Position numbers and translations under genes: made by a program
Part shown: one piece after another, positions 50,150-61,220 of the stretch
Layout: each line of letters opens with the position of its first letter
Numbering within the stretch: position 1 is the first letter of the stretch
Source of the DNA: Atopsyche davidsoni
Lineage: Eukaryota; Arthropoda; Insecta; Trichoptera; Hydrobiosidae
Direction of reading: 5' to 3'
NCBI GenBank assembly: GCA_022113835.1
Contig: JAILWY010000023.1
Coordinates: 1,922,001 to 1,986,000, forward strand
DNA: 64,000 nucleotides
The notes under the pieces: generated by a model
Seen by the model: the letters and a program-made list of their open reading frames with translations, nothing else
The model's database searches: none
What the model was told of the DNA's origin: nothing

Positions 50150-50251
50150 TATTTACATTCGGGAAGCTTGGCAACACCGCGCGGCCGTCATGGCGGCTGT
50201 CATGGCGGCTGTCATCGCGGCCCGCTCAGCTGATCGCCTGACAGATCGCAG
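50150..50251 (+). promoter_or_regulatory. Candidate 5' untranslated exon / promoter of atos
   Basis: A short CpG-rich stretch in AT-rich surroundings, with a 12-bp unit ATGGCGGCTGTC repeated (50190-50213, with a degraded third copy), ending at a good donor, GATCGCAG|GTGACT. It lies 1.8 kb before the first coding exon, which needs an upstream 5' UTR exon. If spliced to 52087 its ATGs would open an upstream frame overlapping the main start, which counts against it. Inference only. Confidence 0.3.
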
Positions 50252-51725
50252 GTGACTCGCGGGCACACACATTCAAGACGTACTTGGCATTTTGTTTATC
50301 TGCACTTGTTATCGCAATCGAGTCGCATGTTATCGACATTTTTAAATGACCGCGATACTTATTTATACACTGAAGATTTTTGACACAAAGTTTTTCCACA
50401 TTTTTCGCGTCAGACACGATGCGAAAAAAGGTCGGCGAAACTGGTCACCGAAAAATCGCAAAATTTAATATTGCTATTTTATCATGAAACGCTACCCCTG
50501 TGACTGATTCAAAAATTGAAAATACTTATTTACACATGAACATAAAATGTTTTGAGTACTTATGGAACTAGACTCGACTGATTGACTGCATTAAATATCA
50601 ATTAGGTATTATGTTTATTATTATTATTAGGTACATGTTCAATATTATCAAATTATCTTTGCTTAGTTATCAACGTGTACATATTCACAGTTATCGCCAA
50701 GGTCAAAACCAAACTAACAGAAAAAATACATATTTGAAAATACGCAGTCTTCCCGCGACCATTTTGTCTTTGTATTATGTTTTCTCTGCAATTATTGTTT
50801 TGCGACTGGTTACAAACGCATTATATTTACATTTGTTTTTCACACACGTTACCCACTTGTACAAATGCGTAAACGTCAGAAAAAAATGCTCCATCTACCA
50901 TTATTTGGTAATATTTCAAGGTACAGAACAATACTGTTTTTTTTTTATATTAGGGGGTATAACATACCAAGAGAAAAACTATAAAATAAAGCAATGTGCA
51001 TTTTGTTACTATAATAATTACTTTGATGCCAAGATTATTAAAATTACCATCAAAATCAGTTGTTCAACCGTAAAGGAAAAGTTGCAGAACTGCGTTGCCA
51101 TGCGAGCGCTTGTTGCGAGACGAAAAGTGCAATCAATTTCGGTGAAGAGAATGCAGCACCGCGCTATTCACCTTCAGCGCTGGCTGCAGGGGACATTATC
51201 AATACGCACGCCCGCAGCAGCATGCTAATAATAATTATGCCAATTTGTCATGCACAAGGCCACGCTGTACACGTGTGCGGCTGGGTGAGAGAGCACGCTC
51301 CGCACAACTGGCCTGCCAACTGGACCGAGGCGGCCAGGAGTCCGCCATCTAGATCAATGCTGGGAATCTTACAATATGCACAATCGAAGTGGTCGCAATG
51401 CTCCAATCAAACCGAATTACAATCGAAACAAATACAATATTATCAATCTAATATATTTGTGTGTCCCCTTTGGATCTTGAGTGAAAATAATCGGTAAATT
51501 CGGAAGTTCGTGCTATGTATATTTATTATTTTTTACGATGAAAGTGTCGATGTCATCTTTTTGCCATTTGAAAGAGCGTGAAGTTGTATTATTTTTTTTA
51601 TTATCTTAAATGCTAATCACGACCTTTCGGAGAATTATTTTTTTTTTTAATATTTCAAACTGCACGCTTTGGATTCAGTATATATATATATATATATTTT
51701 TTTTAACAATTTACAAGCTGTACAC

Positions 51726-52003
51726 CAGAGGTCCCCAACATTTTTTCACCCAAGAGCACATTTTAGGATGCCGGTCGGGCGGCGGGCACCATTTATTTTT
51801 TCAAAAGAAATATTATTTTGAAAATTATGACAGTATAATTGTTTTCGCTTGTATTTCTCTGTTTAATTTTGAAGTATATATTTTTTTCATAACATTTTAT
51901 TGTAAACTTGGATATCTTTTTATCGCGGTCGCACAGCGGCGGGCACACGCAAAACGGTCGGCGGGCGCCATGGTGCTCGCGGGCATAGGGTTGGGGACCA
52001 CCG
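51726..52003. mobile_element. hAT MITE in the atos 5' intron
   Basis: Inverted relative of the 10622-11040 element: right end, inverted, CGGTGGTCCCCAACCCTATG, left end CAGAGGTCCCCAAC. Flanks CTGTACAC (51718-51725) and CAGTACAC (52004-52011) are an 8-bp duplication with one mismatch. It ends 83 bp before the first atos coding exon. Confidence 0.8.
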
Positions 52004-52086
52004 CAGTACACATTAGAAGAATTGGTTGCCTATACATTGTATTATATTTTCCTCGTGTGGTAATGACGGTTTCTCTGGTGTTGCAG

Positions 52087-52302
52087 ATGCACAGTAACGG
52101 CGAGGCGGGGGCGGGGGCTGGGGCTGGGGCGGGGGGTGCGGCGCTGCTGCTGGAGCTGGGGGCGCTCATCGTGGAGGGGCGCCAGGCCGGGGCGGGGGCG
52201 GGGGCGGGCGGGGGCGGGGGCGGGGCCGCGGGGGGCATCGCTCCCCCCTCGCGCCAGGAGGGCCTGCGCCGCCTGCTGGCCGCCAAGCTGCCGGAGGACA
52301 AG
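52087..52302 (+). CDS. atos: atos coding exon 1 (residues 1-72)
   Basis: The acceptor ...GGTGTTGCAG ends at 52086 and the ATG is the first exon base, so the 5' UTR is spliced on from elsewhere. It encodes MHSNGE followed by Ala-Gly repeats, then the conserved LLLELGALIVEGR block, a second Ala/Gly run and LRRLLAAKLPEDK. The donor is AAG|GTACAC, phase 0. Base composition is extremely G-rich on the coding strand, unlike the later exons. The Ala-Gly runs are low complexity and probably variable between individuals. Confidence 0.82.
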
Positions 52303-55300
52303 GTACACCTAAATCCGCAACTACCACAACCCTCAATTCATAGGCCCCAACCAGAAACACCGACCATATTGTTCGTCCTGGTATTTCGAAAAAACCTTGC
52401 AATATATTACATGATCCAATAAGTGAAACTAAATATATTTAAATTTTATAATTACCTGCAAGGAAAAATATAAATTACAATATATCATTAAAAATCACAA
52501 ACAGGCATCCAAAAGGATGCGAGCTCGCCAAGGGTTACAACAACAACTGGGTTTCGTTCCCGAAAATTAAAAAAAAAAAAAAAAAAAAAAAACAAGTTCG
52601 TGTCCCTTTATGTTTACATCCAACCTGTATAACAGGTCATTCAGCAATACTGGCTATGCAAGTGCAAGTGCCTGGCAAGTGCCTGGCAAGTGCCTGTAAG
52701 TGCTCTTTTCATGCATTTCTCTCTCACCTATCGACATCAACACTTTTATGATGATATTAAAAAAAAATAAAAAAATAAGAGTTATTCTTGTTATAGTACC
52801 TACATGATATCTGAAAATTAAATTGCATTATTTATTTTTATATTTCGACTATTTTTATATGAATGTCGAATTAAATGGAGGCCCCTCAGGCTCAAGGTCG
52901 CGGCGAATAATCTAGCTCCACCTCACACAAACCTTTAGAACAAAGGTAAACTTACTCTCCAAGAAATTTACGTGAATTTATCAATGTTTTTATTTATTTT
53001 AAGGGTAGATTGAAAATATTAGAAATTGCTGTTATATTATATAACAACAGTCTAAAGTTTTTTTTTTAAATGTGAAAAGTATCTATTTTAACAATAACAA
53101 TAGGCCTGAGATGTTAAAAGTATGCTTCCTAAAGCGGCTTTTTATTTTGAACACCGTTAGGTTTTGTATATAAGGGTTAAAAAAATGTTTTCCATTTATA
53201 TTTATTTTGTGTCATGTCTTTCATTCCAGGCGGCTTCCAGTAGTGGGAGCGGTGGTGGAGGGGCGGGGGGCGCGCGGTTGGTGCTGGCGAGGCACGTGGA
53301 GGCGCTATGGCGTGAGCACGTGCCGTTATGCATCTCAGCCCTGCTGGCGCCTTCTTGCGGCACCTGCCGCGCCCCACTATTGCTGCTCGAGCGCTGGACC
53401 CTGGCCGTCTACTGGAGAAGGTATACATCCACCGCTTTCCACTTCACCTCCCTTAGCTCCGTTCGCTTGCTGACTTAATTTTTCTCTCTCAATAGTATCT
53501 TCATACATACGCATACATCCGTGGCTCCACAACTCGATGTGAGTCTCTGATTCCAACAAACACCGTTGTTATCCTGTATTGACTGCGCCTATAATGCTGA
53601 GACCTTTTCAACGCATGCCAGCCCCTTTAATTTTGGCTTGCCAGTTAATCTGTAATCCGGCTTCATGTTCAAGATCATCTTTTGTGGGATATCGTATCCG
53701 GTCATCTCCCCGTGTCCCAACTACAAATCTTTTGATTTTGATGAACTTTACTAAGGTAGTATCATCATAAATCCTCATTCTAGTTTTCAAATCTTTTATC
53801 AAATAAGATTTTTTTTACGACATTATCAATCTACTAGATTCAACTCTGCAAAGTTATCATTACTCATTACATACTACATTACAAATTCGTAATGTAGTAT
53901 GTAATGAGTTGAGAATATTCTGATCCATATGGATCCCTAATGTTGTTTTAGTGCACCTTTACTTATAGTTCAGCATTCTGTTCTAACAGAACATTTCTGA
54001 CCTTAACAATCCTTAAAAGCAAATCACAATGTCGTCTTTACGGCACGTAGTTCATTGCCAAAAGCCAACTAAATTTTTTAAAGTTTATTTCTGTTTGCCC
54101 AGGCCCTCTGTTCCTCAGCCAAATTGTTTTGGCAGCAATTTTCAAATAACAGACTTGACTGCAGTGATGGACACGTTTCATAATTTAACTAATTGAATGT
54201 TTAATTTCCAGGGCTCAAGATCCATCCAACCACATCACATCTCAGTGGTTGCTGAACGCTGTCCGCTCCCAACTTCACTTCTCCCAGATATCCGCCTGGA
54301 CGGCCAAACTCAATCAGGACAGGCCGCAGAAAGAGTCTTCCCAGCGCAAGCTCAGCCGAGAGATCTGTAATTTCAAGAAGTATGAGGCCAACTGTGACGA
54401 GGAGTTCCTTGCAAGAGAGGCTTCAGCCGATCGGGAAAAGAATTCCAAGAAGCTCAACATCGTGTATAGCCTCAATATCCCCGGAGAAACCTACAAGATT
54501 GCAGAATTCCAATGCAAGCCCATCACGCACACGTTCCCCATCACCGATATCGGGTGTGATGTCTACTTGAAGGTCTCTCTGGAGAGTTTGCCCCGCTTAG
54601 AAGAAATCCCCGTGAGTCGATGCAGTTGCGGTACATCTAGTAATCAGGGAACGCTGAAGAGGAGGAGGAGCAAAGATCTCATCACTGGAAATGTTTTTAC
54701 CGAGGATGTTCTCGCTAATAGTCTGGTGAATGCTTGTAAAATTGCAGAAGTCAAAGCGTCGTGTTCTTCCAGGGTGTATCAGGAATCCATCGCCAGGAAA
54801 ATGGAGGCTCTGGGAGAGGAATGCAGAACCAGAATTATGGGAGCCGCCTTTTCAACAGATTTAGGAATAATCAACTCAGATATGGGGTGCGCCAGTGGTA
54901 TAAGTAGGAAATTTTCCGCCTATTCTACATCCAATCCTTCGGAATTCTATCAAAACCCGTCTTCACGTGGGTCGACTCCCGAGCTATTAGATTTCAACGA
55001 TTCCGGTATTTCTTGCTCCACTAATCTCGGCTGTGAGGGTCCTCTTCATCAGTCTTGCAAGAGAAAGTCGATGCAAGATAACCCGTATCAACCACAGTAT
55101 GCAGAAAGTTCTGATATTCAAGTGCCTTTAGAGAATGTACTGACAACATCTTACCTCTTGGTTGATGACCGAATGCAGACTCCCTGCAGGCAAAAGGGCA
55201 AACATCGATGCAACTGTGACGAGGAATCAGATCAAGGAACTAAAGAAAGCCAAGATTCTTCATGGGACAAATCGATAAAATCTGATAAACCAGGTCATTA

Positions 55301-58300
55301 TAAAAATCTAAAGGATGAAAGTAAACACGAATCGGAAGAACCAAGCGGTAAAGTAATGTTAGACGAAAGAAGGGCTAAAGAAATTGCAAAGTACATGAGA
55401 AGGTTGAGGAAGGAAGCCAAACTAAGGCAGATGCGAGAGAGTGGGCAGTCCAGTCAGGACAACTCGGAGAGTACTGACAAGTTATCGGATATTTCACACA
55501 AAGAAAATCCTACCATAAAAGACATCGCAAGGAACAATGATCTCATCTCTAGTAAAATTTTATCTACCGAGCCTTCTAAGTCTGTTGACTCTCAACATAG
55601 AAGCTCTCCAGAGCTCGTACATTATAGGAATACTTGTCATCATACGTGTAAGTCTTGCGGTCTGTCCCACGAACAAAAGATTGCGAAGCCTGCTACAGAA
55701 ATATCTAAAAGTCAAGATCTCGCTAGTTGTAGGGTTTCCGTTAGTTCTGTCAACCAAAAACCTTCGGAAACCAATTTAGCAACATCAATACCCATATTGC
55801 AAGCTTCCAGATTTGATCATGTTAATAGGTTTAGTAACTTTAGAAGTTCTGTTTCACGACACGGCGGTTTACCTTCACGAGAAGTGTACTCGCTAAAAGA
55901 TCCGAACTGCACTTGCTCATCAACCGGATGTGATCGTATGGTCTCTGTCAAGTCTTGCTACCAAAACAGCGATCAGAACACCAAAGCCAACGCTACATAT
56001 CAAGCAGAAACAAATCACTGCCAGAACTTTTGCCAACTTACGTGTTGCAAGAATGATGATTCTTCCAGATTTTGCAATAGCGGTGATAACTACCGTCCGT
56101 CCGTCAAGAAATTGATCTCTAGCTATACCCAAACGGATGATTTCAACTGTGAATGCGGCAAACCGCTCATCCTTAAGTGCTCAGAATGCAGAGAGACCTG
56201 CCAGGATGAGGGTAATGAAACTAAAATGAAAAGATCTAAAGGAAGCCATGACTTGGCAGCTGTCAACAAGTCGGAGCTTCTGCTGGAAGCCATGGAGAGA
56301 ACCAGCCGATTGTCAGGATGCATGAGTGTTGAGACGGATGATAGAGCGATAGATGCCATTGTATGTTGTGATATGTCAGGGAGCAGCAAGAAAGGGAAGG
56401 AAATTGAGAGTCTAAAAGAAGTGATTGAGAATAAATGTGATAATAGAAATAGTATGATAAATAAATGCGTGTGTGATAATTTAGTATATTGTAATAGATT
56501 AAAAAATAATGATAACAATGATATGCTTTCACTCAGAGCACTCTTGAATAATAGTGCCAAAAGTAAAAAAGAAAATTTCCGTATCCAAGAAAGCGATGAT
56601 CTCACTCACGGTGACTCCGCCGGCCACGCTTCGGAAAAGGAGAATATGCAGGCCAATCTGCAATCTAAGAGCAACTTCGATACTGCCAAGAATATTTTCG
56701 GTTACAAAGATTTCGTTGAGAAGCTCGACAGCTTTTCCAACTTCATTAGGAAACCTAAGCTCAAAAGGCAAGCGCCTATCGTTGATAAACTGGACAAGAT
56801 CGTAATAGAGAGAAACGAACAGAAGCTCAGAGATTCCTCAAAGTCTGTTGGGAGCTCAGGAAATCCAACCAAGTCTTCAAAGAGGAGCCTCTATATCCCT
56901 GAAGATTTCGGCGATGAACAGGACGAGGATTATCTTTACAAGGACGAAGAGTCCGGCATCACTTACATGACAAGCCCAAGTAAGAGTGATCATACATTTC
57001 GGGCCTTACCAAGAAGTAGATCTGACTCCATCACGAGGTTTCTACTCAGAAAGGATAGCCAAAATCACGAAAATGAAAAACACGTGGTTGTGTATGAGAA
57101 AGGGGACTATGGTACTTTTGGACAGCACGACGATGAACCGAAAAAATCCAGAAGGTCTTCTGAAATCATTAACAGGGATAATTTCAATGATTCAAATTAT
57201 TCTAAAAACCTTGGTGAGCCTTGCGAGAACGGCGCGAAAGTCAACAAACCTGTGAGCGAAGGCATCAACATCAAAGGCGCCACCGCAGACATGTGTGATG
57301 GAAGTTGTCAACAAGACGACATGCTGGACAGAATGTCACGATCCGGTTCATATGACCACTTTGCTGTACCTTCTGTGTCCGAAATGGACAAATTCAGATG
57401 GAGACTGGACTCTGCCGCATCAATGGTTTTTCATTCGAGGACTGGACTTCCTCTGACCTCTAGCCCAGCACCTTTGAGGAGAGGAAAGTCTTGTTTCGAT
57501 TATGACAGCTCCATCAACAGTGTATCTGGAATCAAAAGGTCAGTATCTTATTAAATCGAATACTTACATTGAAATGTTTCGTTGGATTGTGTTGTTTTGA
57601 CCTGAGTGATATCCTTGCAGTGCCCTGTACAGTGCCATGACAGACCCCGAGACGAACTCTGCATGGTCACCTGGATCTAGTCCCGGCTCTCCTGGTCCAG
57701 CCTTCAACTTCGGTCCGACCTATCGCCAACCTCCTCCGCCAACCACCCCCACTCGCAGCCTCTTCAGGCACGGGACCAGTAGTGGACTCCTTGGTAAGAT
57801 CTTGTAACCTTTAAACACTTTATGCTAATTCCATAAGTGGATGACATCCAATCTTAGATAATCCAAATGAAAAATCTATCAACCATACTAATTGAAAAGA
57901 CTAGCGGGTGAGTAAGTGGATAAAAGCAATTACAGCGGTGTCTGACCTGGTACTAAAGCTTGTATCTGGGAAGGTTTTTCCTCAAATGATAATGTTTAGT
58001 CTCAGTGAGCTACTGTGCTAACTACTAGATCCCGAGAAGCAGTGAAAATCAAATGATTTGACTTTATTAATCTGAGGTTTAGGTTTTTTTAAAATAAACT
58101 GTATGATTGATATTTATTATAATTTTTACATTTTGATGAATTTGTTATCAAATTTACAAATTTAATTTATGGTTTTTTTTTAATTGCAGGAAGCTTTGAA
58201 GAGTCAGTGTTGAACGGGCGGTTGGAGCCAGCAGCCACGGTGGCGGGTTTTACTGCAGAGATCGGTGCATCCGGAGCTTTCTGCCCTCCTCACCTCAAAC

Positions 58301-59677
58301 TGCCGGTCACAGTGTTCTTCTACTCCCTTGGAGATAACACTACATCTGCTCCGTACTTGGTGAGAATTATTTACAATCTGTGCTATCATATCATATTGTG
58401 TGTAACTTAATTACAAAGATTTCTCTAAATCCTAAATTTTAATTCATTTTCAGGGTCACATAAACCTCGGGAAACGTGGTTATTGCGTCCCTCGTTCCGG
58501 TACGATTCAGGCTACTCTGTTCAACCCGCACGGCACGGTAGTGAAGATGTTTGTGGTGATGTACGACCTGGCTGCTATGCCCTCCAACTCCCGTACCTTC
58601 CTGCGACAGCGCACTCTTTGTCTGCCTGCCGGCACTGCTGAGAAACCTGATCCTCGGTGTCTGCGATACTTGATACACCTCAGGTAAGATTAACCACAAT
58701 ACATCCTCTAAACAAATTTTGCTCTATGAATCTTGTCACTCGTACATTACTTGTATCGCCTGTGTATTACAACATAATTGATTAGGTTAAAAAATACAAA
58801 TGGGCTATATTTCTAATATTATTAATACTTTAAACCTAGGTTTATTGAACAAGTCAAGAATAAGTTAAATGACAATTCCCAAATACACAAAAAAATTATT
58901 AATTTTTATTAATGAAGTTTAGACATTAACTATTTATTTTGTTCTTGTATTATTTATATGTTTTTATTTTATATGTTATTTATTTTATATGTTTTAAAAA
59001 TACTTGTGCTAGTAATACAGTTTTAATATAACTGTGAATGTCAATAAATATATATGTGAACTTAGGAATGTGTGATTTAGGTTGATTTTTTTTATCACTT
59101 CAGTGTCATTAATATATTCAATACCTTTTTCAGATTCCTAACTTCGAAGTCTGGCAAGGTTTACTTGCACACTGATATAAGAATCATAGTATCTCGTAAA
59201 GCTGATCTCGATACAGCTGCAGCGCATTCGTTGAACTCAGCGCTCGCTCTGCAGAGGCTGAATCAGGGCTACCGAAGAAAGAGCACCATCGAAACAGGCA
59301 CTTTTGAGAAAAGAGCAATAAAAACCACCAGCGAGGAGCGAAGCCAGCAGGTCACCAGGATGTTCGGCGGCTGTGACAGCGACATAAATTCTAATACGGT
59401 CATCATCAAGAAGAAAATGAATCGATCGACAGGATGCTTTGAACTCGCAACTATATGCATGAAAGAAGGCTTTCTGATTCAAAATGAAGAAAAAGAAAAC
59501 CTTGAAAACGGAAATGCGCCTGAACCGAAACTCAACGAGGATGAAAAGGAATTCTGTGATAATCGAAACCCGTTCTCAGATTCTAATTTTTGCTCATCCG
59601 TTGCGACTAAAGAACTCTCATATGAACTCAGAAGCTTCACTTATGGTCCGGAAAACCCCAAGTATTCTCCACGCTAA
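52087..59677 (+). CDS. atos: Atossa / FAM214 (ATOSA-ATOSB) family protein, complete, seven coding exons
   Basis: Join 52087-52302, 53230-53420, 54212-57538, 57621-57793, 58190-58359, 58454-58683, 59134-59677; every intron is GT-AG and the phases agree, giving 1616 residues. Family blocks visible: LLLELGALIVEGR (20-32), a VPLCISALLAP stretch (103-113) then LLLLERW (122-128), WLLNAVRS and FSQISAW (148-165), YLKVSLESLPR (254-264), then a long Ser/Asp/Lys-rich region. The Atos-like (DUF4210) block runs from GSFEESVLNGR (1303) to TFLRQRTLCLP (~1417), with LRYLIHLRF...SGKVYLHTDIRIIVSRK (1429-1458) and the terminal YELRSFTYGPENPKYSPR (1599-1616) of the 'chromosome segregation' block. Established knowledge: Drosophila Atossa is a nuclear protein reported to raise transcription of metabolic genes in invading macrophages; vertebrates have two paralogs. 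Inferred here: same family, nuclear. The start is the ATG at the first base of the first coding exon. Odd: a ~130-residue spacer splits the C-terminal block. Orthology is very likely; exact function in this species is unknown. Confidence 0.9.
53230..53420 (+). CDS. atos: atos coding exon 2 (residues 73-136)
   Basis: Acceptor TTTCATTCCAG, donor AGAAG|GTATAC, ending two bases into codon 136. It starts with a Ser/Gly-rich linker and then encodes ARHVEALWREHVPLCISALL and the LLLLERW motif typical of the family's N-terminal region. Joining to exon 3 completes an Arg codon (AG+G). An in-frame stop lies downstream in the intron, so read-through is not plausible. Confidence 0.85.
53863..53908. repeat. 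Perfect 20-bp inverted repeat in atos intron 2
   Basis: CTCATTACATACTACATTAC (53863-53882), 6-nt loop AAATTC, and exact complement 53889-53908. In the pre-mRNA this would fold as a 20-bp hairpin. Confidence 0.9.
54212..57538 (+). CDS. atos: atos coding exon 3, large central exon (residues 136-1245)
   Basis: A 3.3-kb exon, acceptor TTTAATTTCCAG, donor AAAAG|GTCAGT. The start holds the conserved WLLNAVRS...FSQISAW and YLKVSLESLPR blocks. The remainder is mostly predicted disorder rich in Ser, Asp, Lys and Asn, with one charged, likely helical segment around residues 521-545 (RAKEIAKYMRRLRKEAKLRQ). Several Cys clusters stand out: C611/C615/C618 and C782/C784/C792/C795/C799. The frame reaches a stop only 16 nt past the donor, which fixes the exon end. 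Confidence 0.9.
57621..57793 (+). CDS. atos: atos coding exon 4 (residues 1245-1303)
   Basis: Separated from exon 3 by a short 82-bp intron. Acceptor ATATCCTTGCAG, donor CTTG|GTAAGA. Encodes a Ser/Pro-rich linker (SPGSSPGSPGPAFNFGPTYR, then Pro- and Thr-rich) leading into the Atos-like domain. Phases match on both sides. Confidence 0.88.
58190..58359 (+). CDS. atos: atos coding exon 5 (residues 1303-1359), start of Atos-like domain
   Basis: Acceptor TTTTTAATTGCAG, donor TACTTG|GTGAGA. Encodes GSFEESVLNGR, GFTAEIGASGAFCPPHLKLP and VTVFFYSLGDN, the most recognisable signature of the family's Atos-like (DUF4210) domain. The exon ends in phase 0. Confidence 0.92.
58454..58683 (+). CDS. atos: atos coding exon 6 (residues 1360-1436)
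   Basis: Acceptor CATTTTCAG, donor CTCAG|GTAAGA, after a 94-bp intron. Encodes GHINLGKRGYCVPRSGTIQ, TLFNPHGTVVKMFVVMYDL and TFLRQRTLCLP, completing the Atos-like domain, then LRYLIHL at the start of the C-terminal conserved block. Confidence 0.92.
59134..59677 (+). CDS. atos: atos coding exon 7 (residues 1436-1616 and stop)
   Basis: Acceptor ATACCTTTTTCAG. Encodes RFLTSKSGKVYLHTDIR and IIVSRKADLDT, then about 130 residues of charged, apparently unstructured sequence, and finally YELRSFTYGPENPKYSPR before TAA at 59675-59677. In the vertebrate relatives as I know them the two conserved parts are nearly adjacent, so the intervening stretch is a lineage-specific spacer or, less likely, a retained intron with an open frame. 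Confidence 0.88.
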
Positions 59678-61220
59678 GCTTGAGATTTTTATAAATTGAC
59701 AATAGATTGAATTGTGTCATTGCTTTATACAATAACTGTTGTGATGTCGCCTTTATGAGGCCTGCCGATGTTTCCAATCCAATACAATCTGGAGTAGGTA
59801 ATATTGCAGATGCCTGCGAATTGGCCGATGAATTTCACCACAGGCCTCAAGTCATCAGTCTAAGAGTATTGAAATTTATTTTTTCCACGTTTGCTTTAAA
59901 ATGTGGCTTTCTGTATTGTATTGTTTTGTCATGATTTCGAAATGTTTAGTTTTTAAATTGATGATTGACAAAATGAGTTGTTCTATCACAGAGAAATTAT
60001 GAGGCGTTCTGTGTGCTTGTGAGATGTATATAAATTAATTATATTTTAAAAGTCATAAGTACATGAAATCGCATACGAAAGTCTGTTGTTCATCATTAGT
60101 ATAATTTATTTTGCAATAGATTATTGCGAATCGATGTTTTTGAGTACCGCATATATTTTGAAGTCATTTGTATTAACTATTGGAGCACACTGAATGCGGA
60201 AACATTGTATTATTCATGATATGATAATTTAAGATTTTATAAAGTGAATGACTTTAAGACCCTTTAATGCAAATAATTGGCTTGTAATACAGAAAAGCAA
60301 TCTCGTTATCGTCTTGAGAGTCACTAGTTAAATTTTGTGCTGCTCTCAGCGTTTAGCGAGGGTTTTAAAGGGAATCTTCCATCTCCATGGCACTTGCCTT
60401 CTTACTAAATTTACTGATATACATTATATGAATAAACACTCATACTTTTACTAATTTATAAGTGAATTTACCTGCAACGGTTCTGGCTACCTCATTTTTC
60501 AACTTTGTTTTAAATTGACAATCTTCATTGTCACAAGCCCCGAATGACCAGTCTTATATTGTGAATAAAACTCTGTTTCTGCTAGAAAGTGTTGAGAATA
60601 TTATGTACATAGAGGGTTTATTGTAAATTGTGAAGTCGTAAGGCTATATATATATTTTTATACGATGTACGACGGCAGTGACTAGTTAGTTTTGTATAGT
60701 TTACAATATTCTTACATGCTGAAGATTGCAACCGTCACCTTAGTCTCAGATCTCTATTGGTTTTGCACTCGAGCGTTTTTAACTCATCAATGTTCATAGA
60801 GAATATGTACACCATTATCGAATATTACATACATATATTTCCCAATTGCAAACTTTCGAATAGTTAAAACAACTCCAGTGCAAAACGCTTACTTTTTTTG
60901 TTTTCTTTAGTTTTAAATAAATTTATTTTAAAATTTCTTGCCCTTTGAAATTTTTTAACTTTTTTTTGTACAAGTAAAATCAACTGAATTCTATAATGTG
61001 ATAGTGAAGACAACGGTGTCCACGGGAAATATCTTAGACGGCACACAAAACGCTAACATTACCTATGTTTAATTGTTGTGTTGATTTTTCCCACTGAACT
61101 TGATTAGACTATTGCATTATAGTGTTGAGCATTGCATGTTTTTCCAAAGTGAATTTCTTGTGTTTTGTCACATCGTGTGCGCACTTCCTGGCTTACAAGC
61201 AGGAAGATTGATGCAATAAA
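59678..61220 (+). other. atos: Probable atos 3' UTR with polyadenylation signals
   Basis: AT-rich, no coding potential. Canonical AATAAA hexamers occur near 60564 and at 61215-61220; the latter is followed by T- and GT-rich sequence and is a plausible main cleavage region. The exact 3' end cannot be fixed without transcripts. Confidence 0.5.

Noticed and set aside
55560..56771. Antisense open frames of 65-160 codons across atos exon 3
   Set aside because: Shadows of the coding strand; they follow its codon pattern and show no family similarity.
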